Positions 1 through 6,540 of a stretch of DNA of 9,682 bases are shown piece by piece. This DNA comes from Oscillospiraceae bacterium. Its GTDB lineage: Bacteria; Bacillota; Clostridia; Oscillospirales; Ruminococcaceae. The translations under genes and the position numbers were made by a program. The DNA lies in contig CAAFHY010000004.1 of assembly GCA_900762805.1 (NCBI GenBank), forward strand, positions 1 through 9,682. Direction: 5' to 3'. Position 1 is the first letter of the stretch. Each line of letters begins with the position of its first letter. The notes below the pieces were generated by a model. That model had not been told where the DNA came from. It saw only the letters and a list, made by a program, of their open reading frames with translations, and did no database searches.

Positions 1-78
1 ACCATGTCAGGCGGGGAACCGAGCAGCATTAAGCAAAACCCTTTGTGTGTTGCGGGATTCCTGCCTGTCTTAAAGCCA
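1..78 (+). ncRNA. ffs: Signal recognition particle RNA (4.5S/scRNA type), 3' part only
   Basis: This is the RNA core of the signal recognition particle, which binds Ffh and directs nascent membrane and secreted proteins to the translocon. Positions 4-29 form the conserved domain IV hairpin: AUG (4-6) pairs with CAU (27-29), the asymmetric loop is CAGG (8-11) facing AGCAG (22-26), and CGG/CCG (12-14/19-21) is capped by a GGAA tetraloop (15-18). The left edge of the window cuts off the 5' half, which would pair with the 3' tail after position 30. The 3' end is estimated from usual small SRP RNA lengths and is uncertain by about 10 nt. SRP RNA directly upstream of dnaX is the arrangement known from Bacillus subtilis (scr-dnaX). 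I see no strong terminator between it and dnaX. Confidence 0.88.
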
Positions 79-96
79 AAAAGCGCCTGTATTTTT

Positions 97-103
97 AAGG
101 AGG
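97..103 (+). promoter_or_regulatory. dnaX ribosome binding site
   Basis: A perfect AAGGAGG lies 8 nt before the ATG at 112. It fixes the dnaX start there, rather than at the in-frame ATG at position 4, which lies inside the SRP RNA. Confidence 0.9.
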
Positions 104-111
104 ATTTAGGG

Positions 112-1803
112 ATGCGGAAGGTACTCTATCGTACCTGGCGGCCCGCCCGGTTTTCGGAGGTCGTCGGGCAGGAAGCTGTCGTTACGACACTGAAAAATCA
201 GCTCAGAGCCGGCCGCGTCGCGCATGCCTATATCCTGACGGGCATCCGCGGCACCGGCAAGACGACGCTGGCCAAGATCCTCGCCAAGGCCGTCAACTGC
301 GAGCACCCGGAGGACGGCGAGCCCTGCTGCCAATGCGACATCTGCCGCGGCATTGATTCGGGCGCCGTCACCGACGTCACCGAGATCGACGCGGCCTCCA
401 ATACCGGCGTGGACGATATCCGCGCCCTGCGTGAGGAGACGGCTTTTGCCCCCGCCGTAGCCAAAAAACGTGTATTTATCATCGACGAAGTGCATATGCT
501 GTCGGCCTCCGCCTGGGCCGCACTGCTCAAGATTATGGAGGAGCCGCCCGAACACGTCATGTTCATCCTGGCCACCACCGAGATCCAAAAGGTGCCGGCC
601 ACCATCCTGTCGCGCTGCATCCGCTTTGACCTGGCGCGCCTGACCAACGAGCAGATCGTCAGCCAGCTCAACAGGATCGCCGAAAGCGAGGGCTTTTCGA
701 TCGAGCCGGCCGCGGCCCATCTCATCGCCCGCCTGGCCGACGGCTCGATGCGCGATTCGCTCTCCATCACTGAAGCCTGTCTGGACGGCGGCAGCACCAT
801 CACGCTTGATGCCGTCGAAAAGCGCACAGCCTCCGCCGACAGCCGCACCCTCTTTGCCATCGCCGAGGCTGTCGCGGCCGGCGACACCGGCGAAGCCATC
901 GCGCTGCTTTACAGCCTGTATGCCGCCGGCTCGGACGCCGCCCGCCTCTGCTCGCTGCTGACCTACCATTTTCGGACGCTGCTGCTGTGCTCGCTCAAAA
1001 GCCGGGCACTTGAGCAGGAGCTGTCCCCTGAAGAGCTGACCCGTTATACCGAGCAGGCCGGCCGCTTTTCCCCCGGCCAGCTGGCCGGCGTCGTCCGACA
1101 ACTGGCCGCCGCCTCTGACGCCATCTATAAAAGCCCCGACAAGCGGCTGGCGTTGGAAGCAGCCGTGATCGGCCTGTGCAGCCCAAAAGCAGCCGCCGCA
1201 CCGGCAGAGCCCGCAAAAGCAGCGGCCGGCCGGACAGGGGAAAAACGGACTGCCGCGCAAAGCACGGCGGCAGCGGTAAAGCCGACAGCAAAGCAGCCGC
1301 CGCCCTCTGCAGGGCCGATGGCAGAACAGCCGCCGTCGGCCGGACGGCCGGACGGCCCGCCCGCTCCGTCAGCGAAAGCAGCCGAAACGGCCGTTGCTTC
1401 GCCGAAGCCTGCCCGACCGGCATCTTATGCGCCGCTTACGGAGGGCATCGTCCCGCTCGAAAGCTGGGACGAGTTTGTTGAAAGCATTTCCAATGAAGGC
1501 GTGCTCTACGGCGTGCTGGCCGGATCATCGGCTTATGTCAGCGGAAAGCACCTGCTCATCGACGCCGGCGACCAGTTCATGAACTATATGCGCAGTCTTC
1601 CCCAGCTCAAGGAGCAGCTCAAGCGGCTGCTGAAGGAGCGCGGCGTGTGGAGCGGCGGCATCGGCCCCTATGCTCCCGAAAAGGCGCCGCCAGCGTCGGG
1701 AGACCCTATCGAACAAGTCATCAACCGGGCCCGCAAGCTCGGCATACCAACAGAAATCGTGGAGGAACAACCAGATGAAAGCCAGACTGCCGGAAGGCTA
1801 TAA
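112..1803 (+). CDS. dnaX: DNA polymerase III subunit gamma/tau (clamp-loader ATPase)
   Basis: DnaX is the ATPase motor of the clamp loader, which opens and places the sliding clamp DnaN on primed DNA; in its tau form it also links the loader to polymerase and helicase. The 563-residue protein starts MRKVLYRTWRP, the usual N-terminus of the family. Visible motifs are Walker A GIRGTGKT (44-51), four zinc-ligand cysteines (C63, C72, C75, C78), Walker B VFIIDEVHML (121-130) and the SRC motif with the arginine finger (167-169). AAA+ lid and collar domains follow to about residue 355. Residues about 358-438 are an Ala/Pro/Lys-rich flexible linker, then comes a C-terminal tau-type domain from about 443 to 563. 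The reading frame stays open through the linker, so the full-length product is tau-like. The 3' end overlaps the next gene by 29 nt. The start at 112 is chosen for its AAGGAGG and because the 36 residues upstream are encoded by the SRP RNA. Confidence 0.96.
   Translation: MRKVLYRTWRPARFSEVVGQEAVVTTLKNQLRAGRVAHAYILTGIRGTGKTTLAKILAKAVNCEHPEDGEPCCQCDICRGIDSGAVTDVTEIDAASNTGVDDIRALREETAFAPAVAKKRVFIIDEVHMLSASAWAALLKIMEEPPEHVMFILATTEIQKVPATILSRCIRFDLARLTNEQIVSQLNRIAESEGFSIEPAAAHLIARLADGSMRDSLSITEACLDGGSTITLDAVEKRTASADSRTLFAIAEAVAAGDTGEAIALLYSLYAAGSDAARLCSLLTYHFRTLLLCSLKSRALEQELSPEELTRYTEQAGRFSPGQLAGVVRQLAAASDAIYKSPDKRLALEAAVIGLCSPKAAAAPAEPAKAAAGRTGEKRTAAQSTAAAVKPTAKQPPPSAGPMAEQPPSAGRPDGPPAPSAKAAETAVASPKPARPASYAPLTEGIVPLESWDEFVESISNEGVLYGVLAGSSAYVSGKHLLIDAGDQFMNYMRSLPQLKEQLKRLLKERGVWSGGIGPYAPEKAPPASGDPIEQVINRARKLGIPTEIVEEQPDESQTAGRL
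1761..1766 (+). promoter_or_regulatory. ybaB/ebfC ribosome binding site inside dnaX
   Basis: GGAGGA lies 8 nt before the ATG at 1775, within the last codons of dnaX. It selects this start over in-frame upstream ATGs and implies translation coupled to dnaX. Confidence 0.82.
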
Positions 1804-2113
1804 CCAGAGCCGCGGAGATATGCTCCGCCAGTATCAGAAAATGCAGGAAGCCATGCAGCAGCTCCAGAAGGAGCACGAGGAGACCGAGTATACCGCTTCA
1901 GCGGCCGGCGGCCTCGCCACGGCGACCGTCAACGGCAAAAACGAAGTCGTGCTCATTGACGTCAAGCCGGAGCTGGTTGACCCGGAGGACACCGAAATGA
2001 TGTGCGACGCCATCGCCGCCGCCGTCAACGAAGCCCTCCGCAAGTCGTCCGACGACTTCAGTCAGAAGATGGGCTCGATCACCGGCGGCCTCAATCTCGG
2101 CGGGCTGATGTAA
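1775..2113 (+). CDS. YbaB/EbfC family nucleoid-associated DNA-binding protein
   Basis: This is a small (112-residue) protein of the YbaB/EbfC family, whose members form dimers that bind DNA and are associated with the nucleoid. Its exact role is still unclear; it is often encoded between dnaX and recR, as here. An N-terminal helix rich in Gln, Met and charged residues (about 14-36, including QKMQEAMQQLQ) is followed by a beta-strand segment with ASAAGGLATATVNGKNEV (41-58), then VDPEDTEM (68-75) and a C-terminal helix. It ends in a Gly/Leu/Met-rich tail. Length and layout match the family norm of about 100-115 residues. It overlaps the dnaX end by 29 nt in another frame and stops 3 nt before recR, so the three are probably cotranscribed. 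A later ATG at residue 16 lacks a well-spaced ribosome binding site and would remove part of the first helix. Confidence 0.92.
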   Translation: MKARLPEGYNQSRGDMLRQYQKMQEAMQQLQKEHEETEYTASAAGGLATATVNGKNEVVLIDVKPELVDPEDTEMMCDAIAAAVNEALRKSSDDFSQKMGSITGGLNLGGLM

Positions 2114-2116
2114 GCA

Positions 2117-2716
2117 ATGGCAAATATCATTCCCTCGCTCGACCGGCTGATCGACCAGTTTGCGGCCATCGGCGGCGTCGGGCGCAAAACAGCGGCACGG
2201 TATGCTTACCATGTGCTGTCGCTCTCGGATCAGGAGGCGGCCGACTTCGCAGCCGCCATTCTTGATGCGCACAAAAACGTCCACCGCTGCCCCATCTGCC
2301 AGAACCTGACCGACGGCAGCATCTGCTCGATCTGCGCCAATGAGGCGCGCGACCGCTCGATCATCTGCGTCGTGCAGTCGCCGCAGGATGTCAACGCCTT
2401 TGAAAAGACCCGCGAATACAACGGCGTCTATCATGTCATCCACGGTCTCATCTCGCCGATGGAGGGCATTATGCCCGACCAGCTCTATATCAAGGAGCTG
2501 GTCAAGCGCGCCGCTTCGGACGAGGTCAAGGAGGTCATCATGGCCACCAGTCCAACGGCCGAGGGCGAAACGACGGCCGTCTATATGGCGCGGCTGCTCA
2601 AGCCGCTGGGCGTCAGGGTGACGCGGCTGGCCTACGGTATGCCGGTGGGCGGCAGTCTTGAATATGCCGATGAAAACACGCTCTACCGCGCCCTTGAGGG
2701 GCGCAGCGAATTGTAA
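2117..2716 (+). CDS. recR: Recombination mediator protein RecR
   Basis: RecR works with RecO (and RecF) to load RecA onto single-stranded DNA coated with SSB during gap repair. The 199-residue length is typical. Domains in order are an N-terminal helix-hairpin-helix with GGVGRKTAARYAYHVL (19-34), a zinc finger with C58, C61, C70 and C73 (CPIC...CSIC), a Toprim domain beginning around IICVVQSPQDV (82-92), and the conserved C-terminal stretch with YGMPVGGSLEYAD. It starts 3 nt after the YbaB stop with no clear Shine-Dalgarno sequence, so it probably depends on translational coupling with ybaB. The dnaX-ybaB-recR order is a classic conserved cluster. Confidence 0.96.
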   Translation: MANIIPSLDRLIDQFAAIGGVGRKTAARYAYHVLSLSDQEAADFAAAILDAHKNVHRCPICQNLTDGSICSICANEARDRSIICVVQSPQDVNAFEKTREYNGVYHVIHGLISPMEGIMPDQLYIKELVKRAASDEVKEVIMATSPTAEGETTAVYMARLLKPLGVRVTRLAYGMPVGGSLEYADENTLYRALEGRSEL

Positions 2717-2717
2717 A

Positions 2718-2723
2718 GGGAGG
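2718..2723 (+). promoter_or_regulatory. smpB ribosome binding site
   Basis: GGGAGG ends 8 nt before the GTG at 2732. The alternative in-frame GTG at 2723 overlaps this Shine-Dalgarno sequence and therefore cannot be the start it serves. Confidence 0.85.
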
Positions 2724-2731
2724 TGTCCCCT

Positions 2732-3199
2732 GTGGCCAAGAAGACCGGGACCCGGCTGATCGCAGAAAACCGCAAGGCGCGGCATGAATTCTTCGTGCTG
2801 GAGGATTATGAGGCGGGCATCGAGCTGTTCGGCACCGAGGTCAAATCGGTGCGGGACGGCGCCGTCAGCCTGAAAGAAAGCTGGTGCGAGATCCGCGACG
2901 GCGAGCTTTTTGTCAGGCAGATGCATATCAGCCCCTATGAAAAAGGCAATATCTTCAACCGCGACCCGCTCCGCGACCGGCGTCTGCTGATGCACAAGCG
3001 CGAGATACTCAAGCTGTACGGTCAGGTCAAGCAGCAGGGTCTCACGCTGGTGCCGCTTTCCCTGTATTTCAAGGATTCGCGCGTCAAAATGTCGGTCGGC
3101 CTTTGCAAGGGCAAAAAGCTGTATGACAAGCGCGAGGCCGAGGCCGAGCGCAGCGCCAGGCGCGATATCGAACGGGCGACAGTGCGGGACAGAAGCTGA
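2732..3199 (+). CDS. smpB: SsrA-binding protein SmpB (trans-translation)
   Basis: SmpB binds tmRNA (SsrA) and brings it to stalled ribosomes, where the nascent chain is tagged for degradation and the ribosome is freed. With the GTG start at 2732 the protein has 155 residues, the usual size. Visible family motifs are AENRKARHEFF (11-21), EAGIELFGTEVKSVR (27-41), the MHISPYE region, the RRLLMHKREILKL stretch, and GKKLYDKR (127-134) leading into a basic C-terminal tail, which in the family enters the ribosomal decoding site. It follows recR by 15 nt on the same strand and is probably the last gene of the dnaX transcript, because a strong hairpin follows 55 nt after its stop. No tmRNA gene is seen downstream, although ssrA is a common neighbour of smpB in other genomes. 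Confidence 0.96.
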   Translation: MAKKTGTRLIAENRKARHEFFVLEDYEAGIELFGTEVKSVRDGAVSLKESWCEIRDGELFVRQMHISPYEKGNIFNRDPLRDRRLLMHKREILKLYGQVKQQGLTLVPLSLYFKDSRVKMSVGLCKGKKLYDKREAEAERSARRDIERATVRDRS

Positions 3200-3212
3200 G
3201 AAACGTCATCAG

Positions 3213-3238
3213 ACCATTCCAGAATACCATTCCAGAAT
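3213..3238 (+). repeat. 13-bp perfect tandem duplication
   Basis: ACCATTCCAGAAT occurs twice in direct succession (3213-3225 and 3226-3238), in the 3' untranslated stretch after smpB. Each copy contains the near-palindrome ATTC-CA-GAAT. It looks like a slippage duplication. No function is apparent. Confidence 0.9.
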
Positions 3239-3253
3239 GATCCGTAAAACTCC

Positions 3254-3289
3254 AAAGGGCGGCGCAGCCTTGCAGCTGCGCCGCCCTTT
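3254..3289. terminator. Intrinsic hairpin terminator, probably bidirectional
   Basis: A perfect 15-bp GC-rich stem (3254-3268 with 3275-3289) closes a 6-nt CTTGCA loop. It lies between the convergent genes smpB (+) and the acetyltransferase (-), 55 nt after one stop and 22 nt after the other. The T tracts are short: TTTC on the + strand, and TTT then GGAGTTTT on the - strand. Termination in both directions is an inference from position and stem strength. Confidence 0.8.
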
Positions 3290-3311
3290 CTGATAGCCTT
3301 ACCGAAGCGTA

Positions 3312-3917
3312 TCACTTTCTGCCGCCCGTTGACAAGCCGGCGGCTTTTTCACATCCGGCCGCCGTTTGCCGGTGCGGACAGCGCGCCGGCTTCTCCCCCG
3401 TTTTCCTGTGATACAGCCTTGATACCCCACCGTCTGCCTCGCGTACCATGCAGTAGAAGCCCCAGCCGCAGCGTTCATAAAAACGCCTGTGGCCGGTCAT
3501 GAGATAAATGTCCTCTATCCCCTGCGCAGCCAGCGTCCCGCAGACATATTCGAGCAACCAGCGGGCAACACCGCGGCCGCGCCAATCGGGCCGGACATAG
3601 ACGGCACAGATGTTGGGGGCAAGGTCGGGACGGTCGTGAAAATCGTTCTCGATAACGCCGATGCCGGCGGCAAACGCCCCCGCGCCGTCGGTCAAAAGAT
3701 ACCACTGCGGCACGGCGCAGGCCGCCGTCTGGCCGGCGGAAAAGCTGTCAAGGTAGGCCGCTTCCGGCACGCCCCAAAGCGCGTGGAACCAGGCGGCCGC
3801 GCGCCCGTTCAGTTCGGGATGCTCACGCAGCGCCAGAAGCGAGAGGCCCTCCGGGCGCTTTACCGTCCGGCGCGGCTGTCTCTTGACGGTTTTATCATGG
3901 ATACGGCGCTGTGCCAT
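3312..3917 (-). CDS. GNAT family N-acetyltransferase
   Basis: This is a probable acetyl-CoA-dependent N-acetyltransferase of the GNAT superfamily; the acceptor substrate cannot be told from the sequence. The 201-residue protein has the acetyl-CoA-binding motif A at about 103-125, with NICAVYVRPDWRGRGVA (102-118) containing the R-G-R-G-V-A pyrophosphate loop. The C-terminal GNAT strand and helix carry RRFYERCGWGFY (144-155). The N-terminal LREHPEL...AAAWFHALWGVP region (30-51) resembles small GNAT proteins common in Firmicutes. It is odd in having a basic N-terminal extension of about 24 residues (nine Lys/Arg) and a Lys/Arg- and Cys-containing tail after about residue 172. The ATG at 3917 has AGGAG 7 nt upstream. 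It lies 58 nt after glgA on the same strand with no convincing terminator between, so it may be cotranscribed with the glycogen genes. Confidence 0.85.
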   Translation of the reverse strand: MAQRRIHDKTVKRQPRRTVKRPEGLSLLALREHPELNGRAAAWFHALWGVPEAAYLDSFSAGQTAACAVPQWYLLTDGAGAFAAGIGVIENDFHDRPDLAPNICAVYVRPDWRGRGVARWLLEYVCGTLAAQGIEDIYLMTGHRRFYERCGWGFYCMVREADGGVSRLYHRKTGEKPARCPHRQTAAGCEKAAGLSTGGRK

Positions 3918-3975
3918 TCTGCTGCTCCTGTGCGGGCCGCCCCGCTTATTATGGCAGCTCTGCCCTGCCGGTGTC

Positions 3976-5400
3976 TTACCACAGCGTCAGCATCTGCTTG
4001 TAAAGAGCCACATACTGTCCGGCCGCGTTTTTCCATGAATTGTCGCAGCGCATACCGGCGCGGCGCAGCATATCCCATTCGTCAGGGTGACCGTAGTAAA
4101 GGTTTTTGGCGCGCACCAGCGCATGGATCATATCAACGGCGCTGTAGCTGGCAAAGGTAAAGCCGTTGCCCTCACCATAGCCACAGTCATGGATGGTGTC
4201 GCGCAGGCCGCCCGTCTCCCGAACGACCGGCACCGTCCCATAGCGCAGCGCGATCATCTGCGCCAGCCCGCAGGGCTCCGAGCGGCTGGGCATCAGGAAG
4301 ATATCGGCGCCCGCGTAGACGCGCCGGGCCAGATCGGGCATAAACGCCAGCTTGCAGCCGCAGCTGTCGGGATGGTTGGCGGCAAACTCTGAAAAATAGC
4401 TTTCATAATCATACTCACCGGTGCCGAGAATAACCACCTGCATCCCGTTGCGCACGATTTGCTCCAGCACCGCCGTCACGAGGTCAAAGCCCTTGTGCGC
4501 CACTAAGCGCGACACGATGCCGACCACCGGCCGGCCATCGTCGGGCAGGCCGTACAGCTCCAGCAGCTGCTTTTTGCAGGCCGCCTTGCCCGAAAGGTCA
4601 TTCTCATCATAATTGGCGGCCAGGATGCTGTCGTTGGCCGGATCATAAACGCTGTAGTCAATACCGTTGAGAATGCCGCTGAGCTTATCACGCTTCTGAT
4701 ACAGAAAACCGTCCAGCCCGTGGGCGTAGTAGGGATCCAGTATCTCGTGCGCATAGGTCGGGCTGACGGTATTGACACGGTCGGCCGCCTCGATGGCCCC
4801 CTTCATATAGTTGCAGTCATCGCGGAAGGTCACGGTCGCGGCGTCCTTGCCGCCGAGACCCAGCACATCGCCGATGATACCGCTCCCGTACTGCCCCTGA
4901 TACTGAATGTTGTGGATGGTAAACAGCGTTTTGATGCCGTAACAGCGCGGGTGGCTGCGGTAGAAGGCATTGAGAAACACGTTGACAAGGGCTGACTGCC
5001 AATCATTGGTGTGAATGATGTCGGGCTCAAAGTCAATATGCTGCAGCATCTCCAAAACCGCCTTGCTGAAGAAGGCAAAGCGCTCACCGTCGTCAAAATA
5101 GCCGTAAAGCCCGCTGCGCTTGAAATAATATTCGTTGTCGATGAAATAATAGATGACACCGTTATAAGTCAGGCGAAAAACGCCGCAGTACTGGCTGCGC
5201 CATGAAAGCGGCACATAGAAGCTGCACAGATATTCCATCTTCTCGCGGTATTGCTGCGGGATATCGCCGTACAGCGGCATGACAACGCGGCAGCCGATAA
5301 AGCGGCGCCGCAGCGCCTTGGGAAGCGCGCCCGAAACGTCGCCCAGGCCGCCTGAAACGGCAAAGGGCACCGATTCGCTGGTGACAAACAGAACCTTCAT
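3976..5400 (-). CDS. glgA: Glycogen synthase (ADP-glucose type, GT5 family)
   Basis: GlgA moves glucose from ADP-glucose to the non-reducing end of a growing alpha-1,4-glucan in the cytoplasm. Counted from the second ATG (5400) the protein has 474 residues. It has a Rossmann-type GT5 N-terminal domain (GGLGDVSGALPKAL about 17-30, HTNDWQSAL about 130-138) and a GT-B C-terminal domain with SRLVAHKGFDLV (R298 and K303 aligning with E. coli R300 and K305) and SRSEPCGL (E375, near E. coli E377). The family KTGGL motif near the N-terminus reads V15-S-G-G-L here, so the ADP-glucose-contacting lysine is replaced by valine. Two adjacent ATGs are possible; AAGGAGG lies 2 nt before the first and 5 nt before the second. 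The second also keeps exact register with E. coli numbering. The gene is 10 nt downstream of glgD and completes the glgBCDA order. Confidence 0.94.
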   Translation of the reverse strand: MKVLFVTSESVPFAVSGGLGDVSGALPKALRRRFIGCRVVMPLYGDIPQQYREKMEYLCSFYVPLSWRSQYCGVFRLTYNGVIYYFIDNEYYFKRSGLYGYFDDGERFAFFSKAVLEMLQHIDFEPDIIHTNDWQSALVNVFLNAFYRSHPRCYGIKTLFTIHNIQYQGQYGSGIIGDVLGLGGKDAATVTFRDDCNYMKGAIEAADRVNTVSPTYAHEILDPYYAHGLDGFLYQKRDKLSGILNGIDYSVYDPANDSILAANYDENDLSGKAACKKQLLELYGLPDDGRPVVGIVSRLVAHKGFDLVTAVLEQIVRNGMQVVILGTGEYDYESYFSEFAANHPDSCGCKLAFMPDLARRVYAGADIFLMPSRSEPCGLAQMIALRYGTVPVVRETGGLRDTIHDCGYGEGNGFTFASYSAVDMIHALVRAKNLYYGHPDEWDMLRRAGMRCDNSWKNAAGQYVALYKQMLTLW

Positions 5401-5405
5401 CATGA

Positions 5406-5412
5406 CCTCCTT
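5406..5412 (-). promoter_or_regulatory. glgA ribosome binding site
   Basis: AAGGAGG on the minus strand lies in the short glgD-glgA gap and overlaps the end of glgD. Its distance is 2 nt to the first ATG (5403) and 5 nt to the second (5400), which favours the second. Confidence 0.75.
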
Positions 5413-6538
5413 ATTCTACGGTGGTGTGTTTGGCAAGATAGAGCGGTGCGTCGGGTCGGCCGGCCGTCTCCGTTCCCTCGCCGAACCTGACATGCTTGTC
5501 GGCGATGACACAGTCGAGCTGCGCGCCCTTTTCAATGACAGAATCCTGCATGACGATAGAATTGCGCACCGTGCTGCCCGCCGCGACATGAACGCCCCGA
5601 TAGATGACGCTGTTTTCGACCGTCCCTTCAATGACACAGCCGTCGGCCAGCAGCGAATCGCGCACCCGGCAGCCATGGACGTACTTAACGGGCGCTTCAT
5701 CGCGCACCTTGGTGTTGATGGGTGAGGAGCGGCGGAACAGATCGGCCATATTGCCGGCGCTGATAAGACGAAGCTGCGAGTCATAATAGCTCTGCAGATC
5801 GTAGATGAGGTCGCAGTAGCCGTCCCACCGGTAGCAGCCGACATGGATGGTATCAAGCGCCGGTGCCAGAACCTCCTGCTCAAAGAGCGTCTTACCGGCC
5901 GCCGCAGCGCGGGCGACCTGCTCCATGAGCCAGGCGTGTGAGGCAACCATCATATTCATGCTGACGAGCGCGCGCCCTGCGGGGATCTCCCTGCCCGGCC
6001 TCATACCGGTGACGCGGCCTTCGCTGTCGGCCCGGACGGCGATGATCTGGCCGGCGTTGGCGGCGCAGACCTCATAGTCGGCGCAGACCATCGTGACGTC
6101 GGCGCCGCTCGCGGCATGGGCGTTGAAAACCTTTTCAAGATCGACATTGTGTACCCAGTTGCAGTCAGCCATCACGACATAGTCGGCTTTGCTGTGCTCA
6201 AGAAAGTCGGTATAATTGCTGAGCGCATCCACTCGGCCGTGGTAGATGCCGCCGCCCAGCGCATAGGGCGGCAGGATAATGAGCCCCTGGTGCTTGCGGG
6301 AGAGATCCCACGGGCGGCCGGTGCCGATGTGATCCATCAGCGACTGATAGTTGGATTTTGTGATGACAGCCACGCGGTAGATGCCCGAATTGGCCATGGC
6401 TGACAGATCGAAATCGATCATGCGGTAGCGCCCAAGATAGGGAACCGACGCGAAGGAGCGGTTGTGTACAACCTCCGGCAGCGTGGCATCGTGCATATTG
6501 GCAAAGATAAGGCCCAAAACGTTGTGCTTGCTGATCAT
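5411..6538 (-). CDS. glgD: Glucose-1-phosphate adenylyltransferase regulatory-type subunit GlgD
   Basis: GlgD is a paralogue of GlgC found in Firmicutes, where GlgC and GlgD form a mixed ADP-glucose pyrophosphorylase; GlgD alone is poorly active or inactive in the characterised cases. The 375-residue protein begins with a nucleotidyltransferase-like domain in which the GGxGxRLxxLT signature is replaced by FANMHDATLPEV (12-23), and the catalytic GDH region reads MADCNWVHN. GRYRMIDF (36-43) and GRPWDLSRK keep the family fold. The C-terminal half is a left-handed beta-helix with hexapeptide-type repeats (SLLADGCVIEGTVENSVIY, then GSTVRNSIVMQDSVIEKGA). Its start lies 2 nt after the glgC stop. The Shine-Dalgarno AAAGGAG sits in the last codons of glgC, 6 nt from the ATG, so the two subunits are likely translationally coupled, which fits a fixed-ratio complex. 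Some positions (PYLGRYR, DLSAMANSG) look more divergent than usual GlgD sequences as I remember them. Confidence 0.93.
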   Translation of the reverse strand: MISKHNVLGLIFANMHDATLPEVVHNRSFASVPYLGRYRMIDFDLSAMANSGIYRVAVITKSNYQSLMDHIGTGRPWDLSRKHQGLIILPPYALGGGIYHGRVDALSNYTDFLEHSKADYVVMADCNWVHNVDLEKVFNAHAASGADVTMVCADYEVCAANAGQIIAVRADSEGRVTGMRPGREIPAGRALVSMNMMVASHAWLMEQVARAAAAGKTLFEQEVLAPALDTIHVGCYRWDGYCDLIYDLQSYYDSQLRLISAGNMADLFRRSSPINTKVRDEAPVKYVHGCRVRDSLLADGCVIEGTVENSVIYRGVHVAAGSTVRNSIVMQDSVIEKGAQLDCVIADKHVRFGEGTETAGRPDAPLYLAKHTTVE

Positions 6539-6540
6539 GG

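Noticed and set aside
69..99. CTTAAA (69-74) pairing with TTTAAG (94-99) as an SRP terminator or a switch hiding the dnaX ribosome binding site
   Set aside because: It is only six AT-rich pairs across a 19-nt loop, too weak to call either a terminator or a regulatory structure.
1237..1246. GGGGAAAAAC in the dnaX linker as a possible tau/gamma frameshift site
   Set aside because: The location would fit a programmed frameshift, but the in-frame codons GGG GAA AAA do not form a standard X_XXY_YYZ slippery heptamer, and the -1 frame stays open to about 1481, so no short gamma product would result.
106..1260. A 384-codon open frame antisense to dnaX
   Set aside because: It mirrors the dnaX codons in GC-rich sequence, its product is low-complexity Gly/Ala/Asp/Arg-rich without recognisable domains, and dnaX is certain on the other strand.
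1898..2995. A 365-codon open frame antisense to ybaB, recR and smpB
   Set aside because: It spans three well-supported genes on the plus strand and shows no family motif; it is a by-product of high-GC codon use.
3200..3311. A tmRNA (ssrA) gene after smpB
   Set aside because: The gap is only 112 nt and contains neither a CCA-type 3' end nor a tag reading frame; it is filled by the tandem repeat and the terminator.
3918..3975. Terminator between glgA and the acetyltransferase gene
   Set aside because: Only short 5-bp hairpins such as GCGGG/CCCGC are present and none is followed by a T tract on the minus strand.
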